The position numbers and the translations under genes were made by a program. A DNA stretch of 50,543 bases from the NCBI GenBank assembly GCA_949297665.1, contig CASFTO010000037.1, positions 1 through 50,543 of the forward strand, given 5' to 3'. A model generated the notes under the pieces. That model was not told where the DNA came from. It saw only the letters and a list, made by a program, of their open reading frames with translations, and searched no databases. How positions within the stretch are numbered: position 1 is the first letter of the stretch; the number at the start of each line of letters is the position of its first letter. Below are positions 50,493-50,543 of this stretch, one piece after another. The DNA comes from an uncultured Alphaproteobacteria bacterium (lineage in GTDB: Bacteria; Pseudomonadota; Alphaproteobacteria; RF32; CAG-239).

Positions 50493-50543
50493 TTATACAC
50501 TTGTAAAAAAGCAAAGTCCGCCGGCATATTTAGGGTTAGTCGT
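50493..50543 (-). CDS. Possible C-terminal end of a gene entering from the right
   Basis: The minus strand is open from the edge for 16 codons (TTNPKYAGGLCFFTSV) to TAA 50493. The fragment is too short to identify. The terminator at 50346 would suit such a gene. Confidence 0.2.
   Translation of the reverse strand, partial: TTNPKYAGGLCFFTSV

Noticed and set aside
50333..50527. 64-codon minus-strand frame at the right edge
   Set aside because: It runs across the terminator and both inverted repeats, and has no family resemblance.

Overview
The window is AT-rich (roughly 35% G+C by eye) and looks like the chromosome of a host-associated or gut-type alphaproteobacterium. This rests on gene order and families rather than on any rRNA: a pal-ybgF-tilS string, an mraZ-rsmH-ftsL-ftsI cell-division string, fabG-fabD, ftsK, rsmB, and DUF3768-type mobile genes common on alphaproteobacterial plasmids. 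Gene starts were chosen by Shine-Dalgarno spacing, and several differ from the longest possible frame; two TTG 'starts' (8575 and 47260) are better read as -35 promoter boxes.

Region by region. 0.3-1.7 kb: an HExxH protein split by a one-base frameshift in a run of eight A. 1.7-3.9 kb: a heavy-metal P-type ATPase behind a CsoR-family repressor, with a perfect operator palindrome inside its promoter. 4.0-8.15 kb: an operon of two ABC exporter half-transporters and a CatB/Vat-type xenobiotic acetyltransferase. 8.2-13.5 kb: small accessory genes (DUF5662-like, HAD nucleotidase-like, DUF5131, ASCH, a duplicated-domain lipoprotein, unknowns). 13.5-14.1 kb: a 660-bp gene-free stretch full of hairpins on both strands, ending in an intrinsic terminator just before a large autotransporter (14.1-16.7 kb). 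16.75-21.2 kb: a lipoprotein alpha/beta hydrolase and an 1133-residue unknown protein.

21.2-28.1 kb is an integrated mobile element: a tiny zinc-ribbon gene, a four-hairpin leader RNA that masks a ribosome-binding site, DUF3768 and a cysteine-peptidase-like gene, a small serine resolvase, a mini UvrD-like helicase coupled to an HUH replication initiator, a possible -1 frameshift gene, and a large serine recombinase whose last codons run into tRNA-Asp(GUC). The element is therefore parked next to tilS.

28.2-47.2 kb is core chromosome: tilS-ybgF-pal; ftsI-ftsL-rsmH-mraZ with four ATGG repeats at exact 10-bp steps (MraZ operator); fabG-fabD; ftsK; a TPR protein with a degenerate WecA/MraY-like membrane protein; rsmB; and a complete TolC-MacA-MacB(ATPase)-MacB(permease) export operon with overlapping genes. 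47.3-50.3 kb encodes an SF2 helicase with five tandem 89-residue repeats. The last 250 bp hold large palindromes and a minus-strand terminator.

Most promising for new biology: the leader RNA at 21.47-21.70 kb, the structured intergenic RNA region at 13.5-14.1 kb, the HUH/helicase/recombinase element, and the repeat-bearing helicase. Nothing here was checked by search or folding software; family names come from motif recognition.
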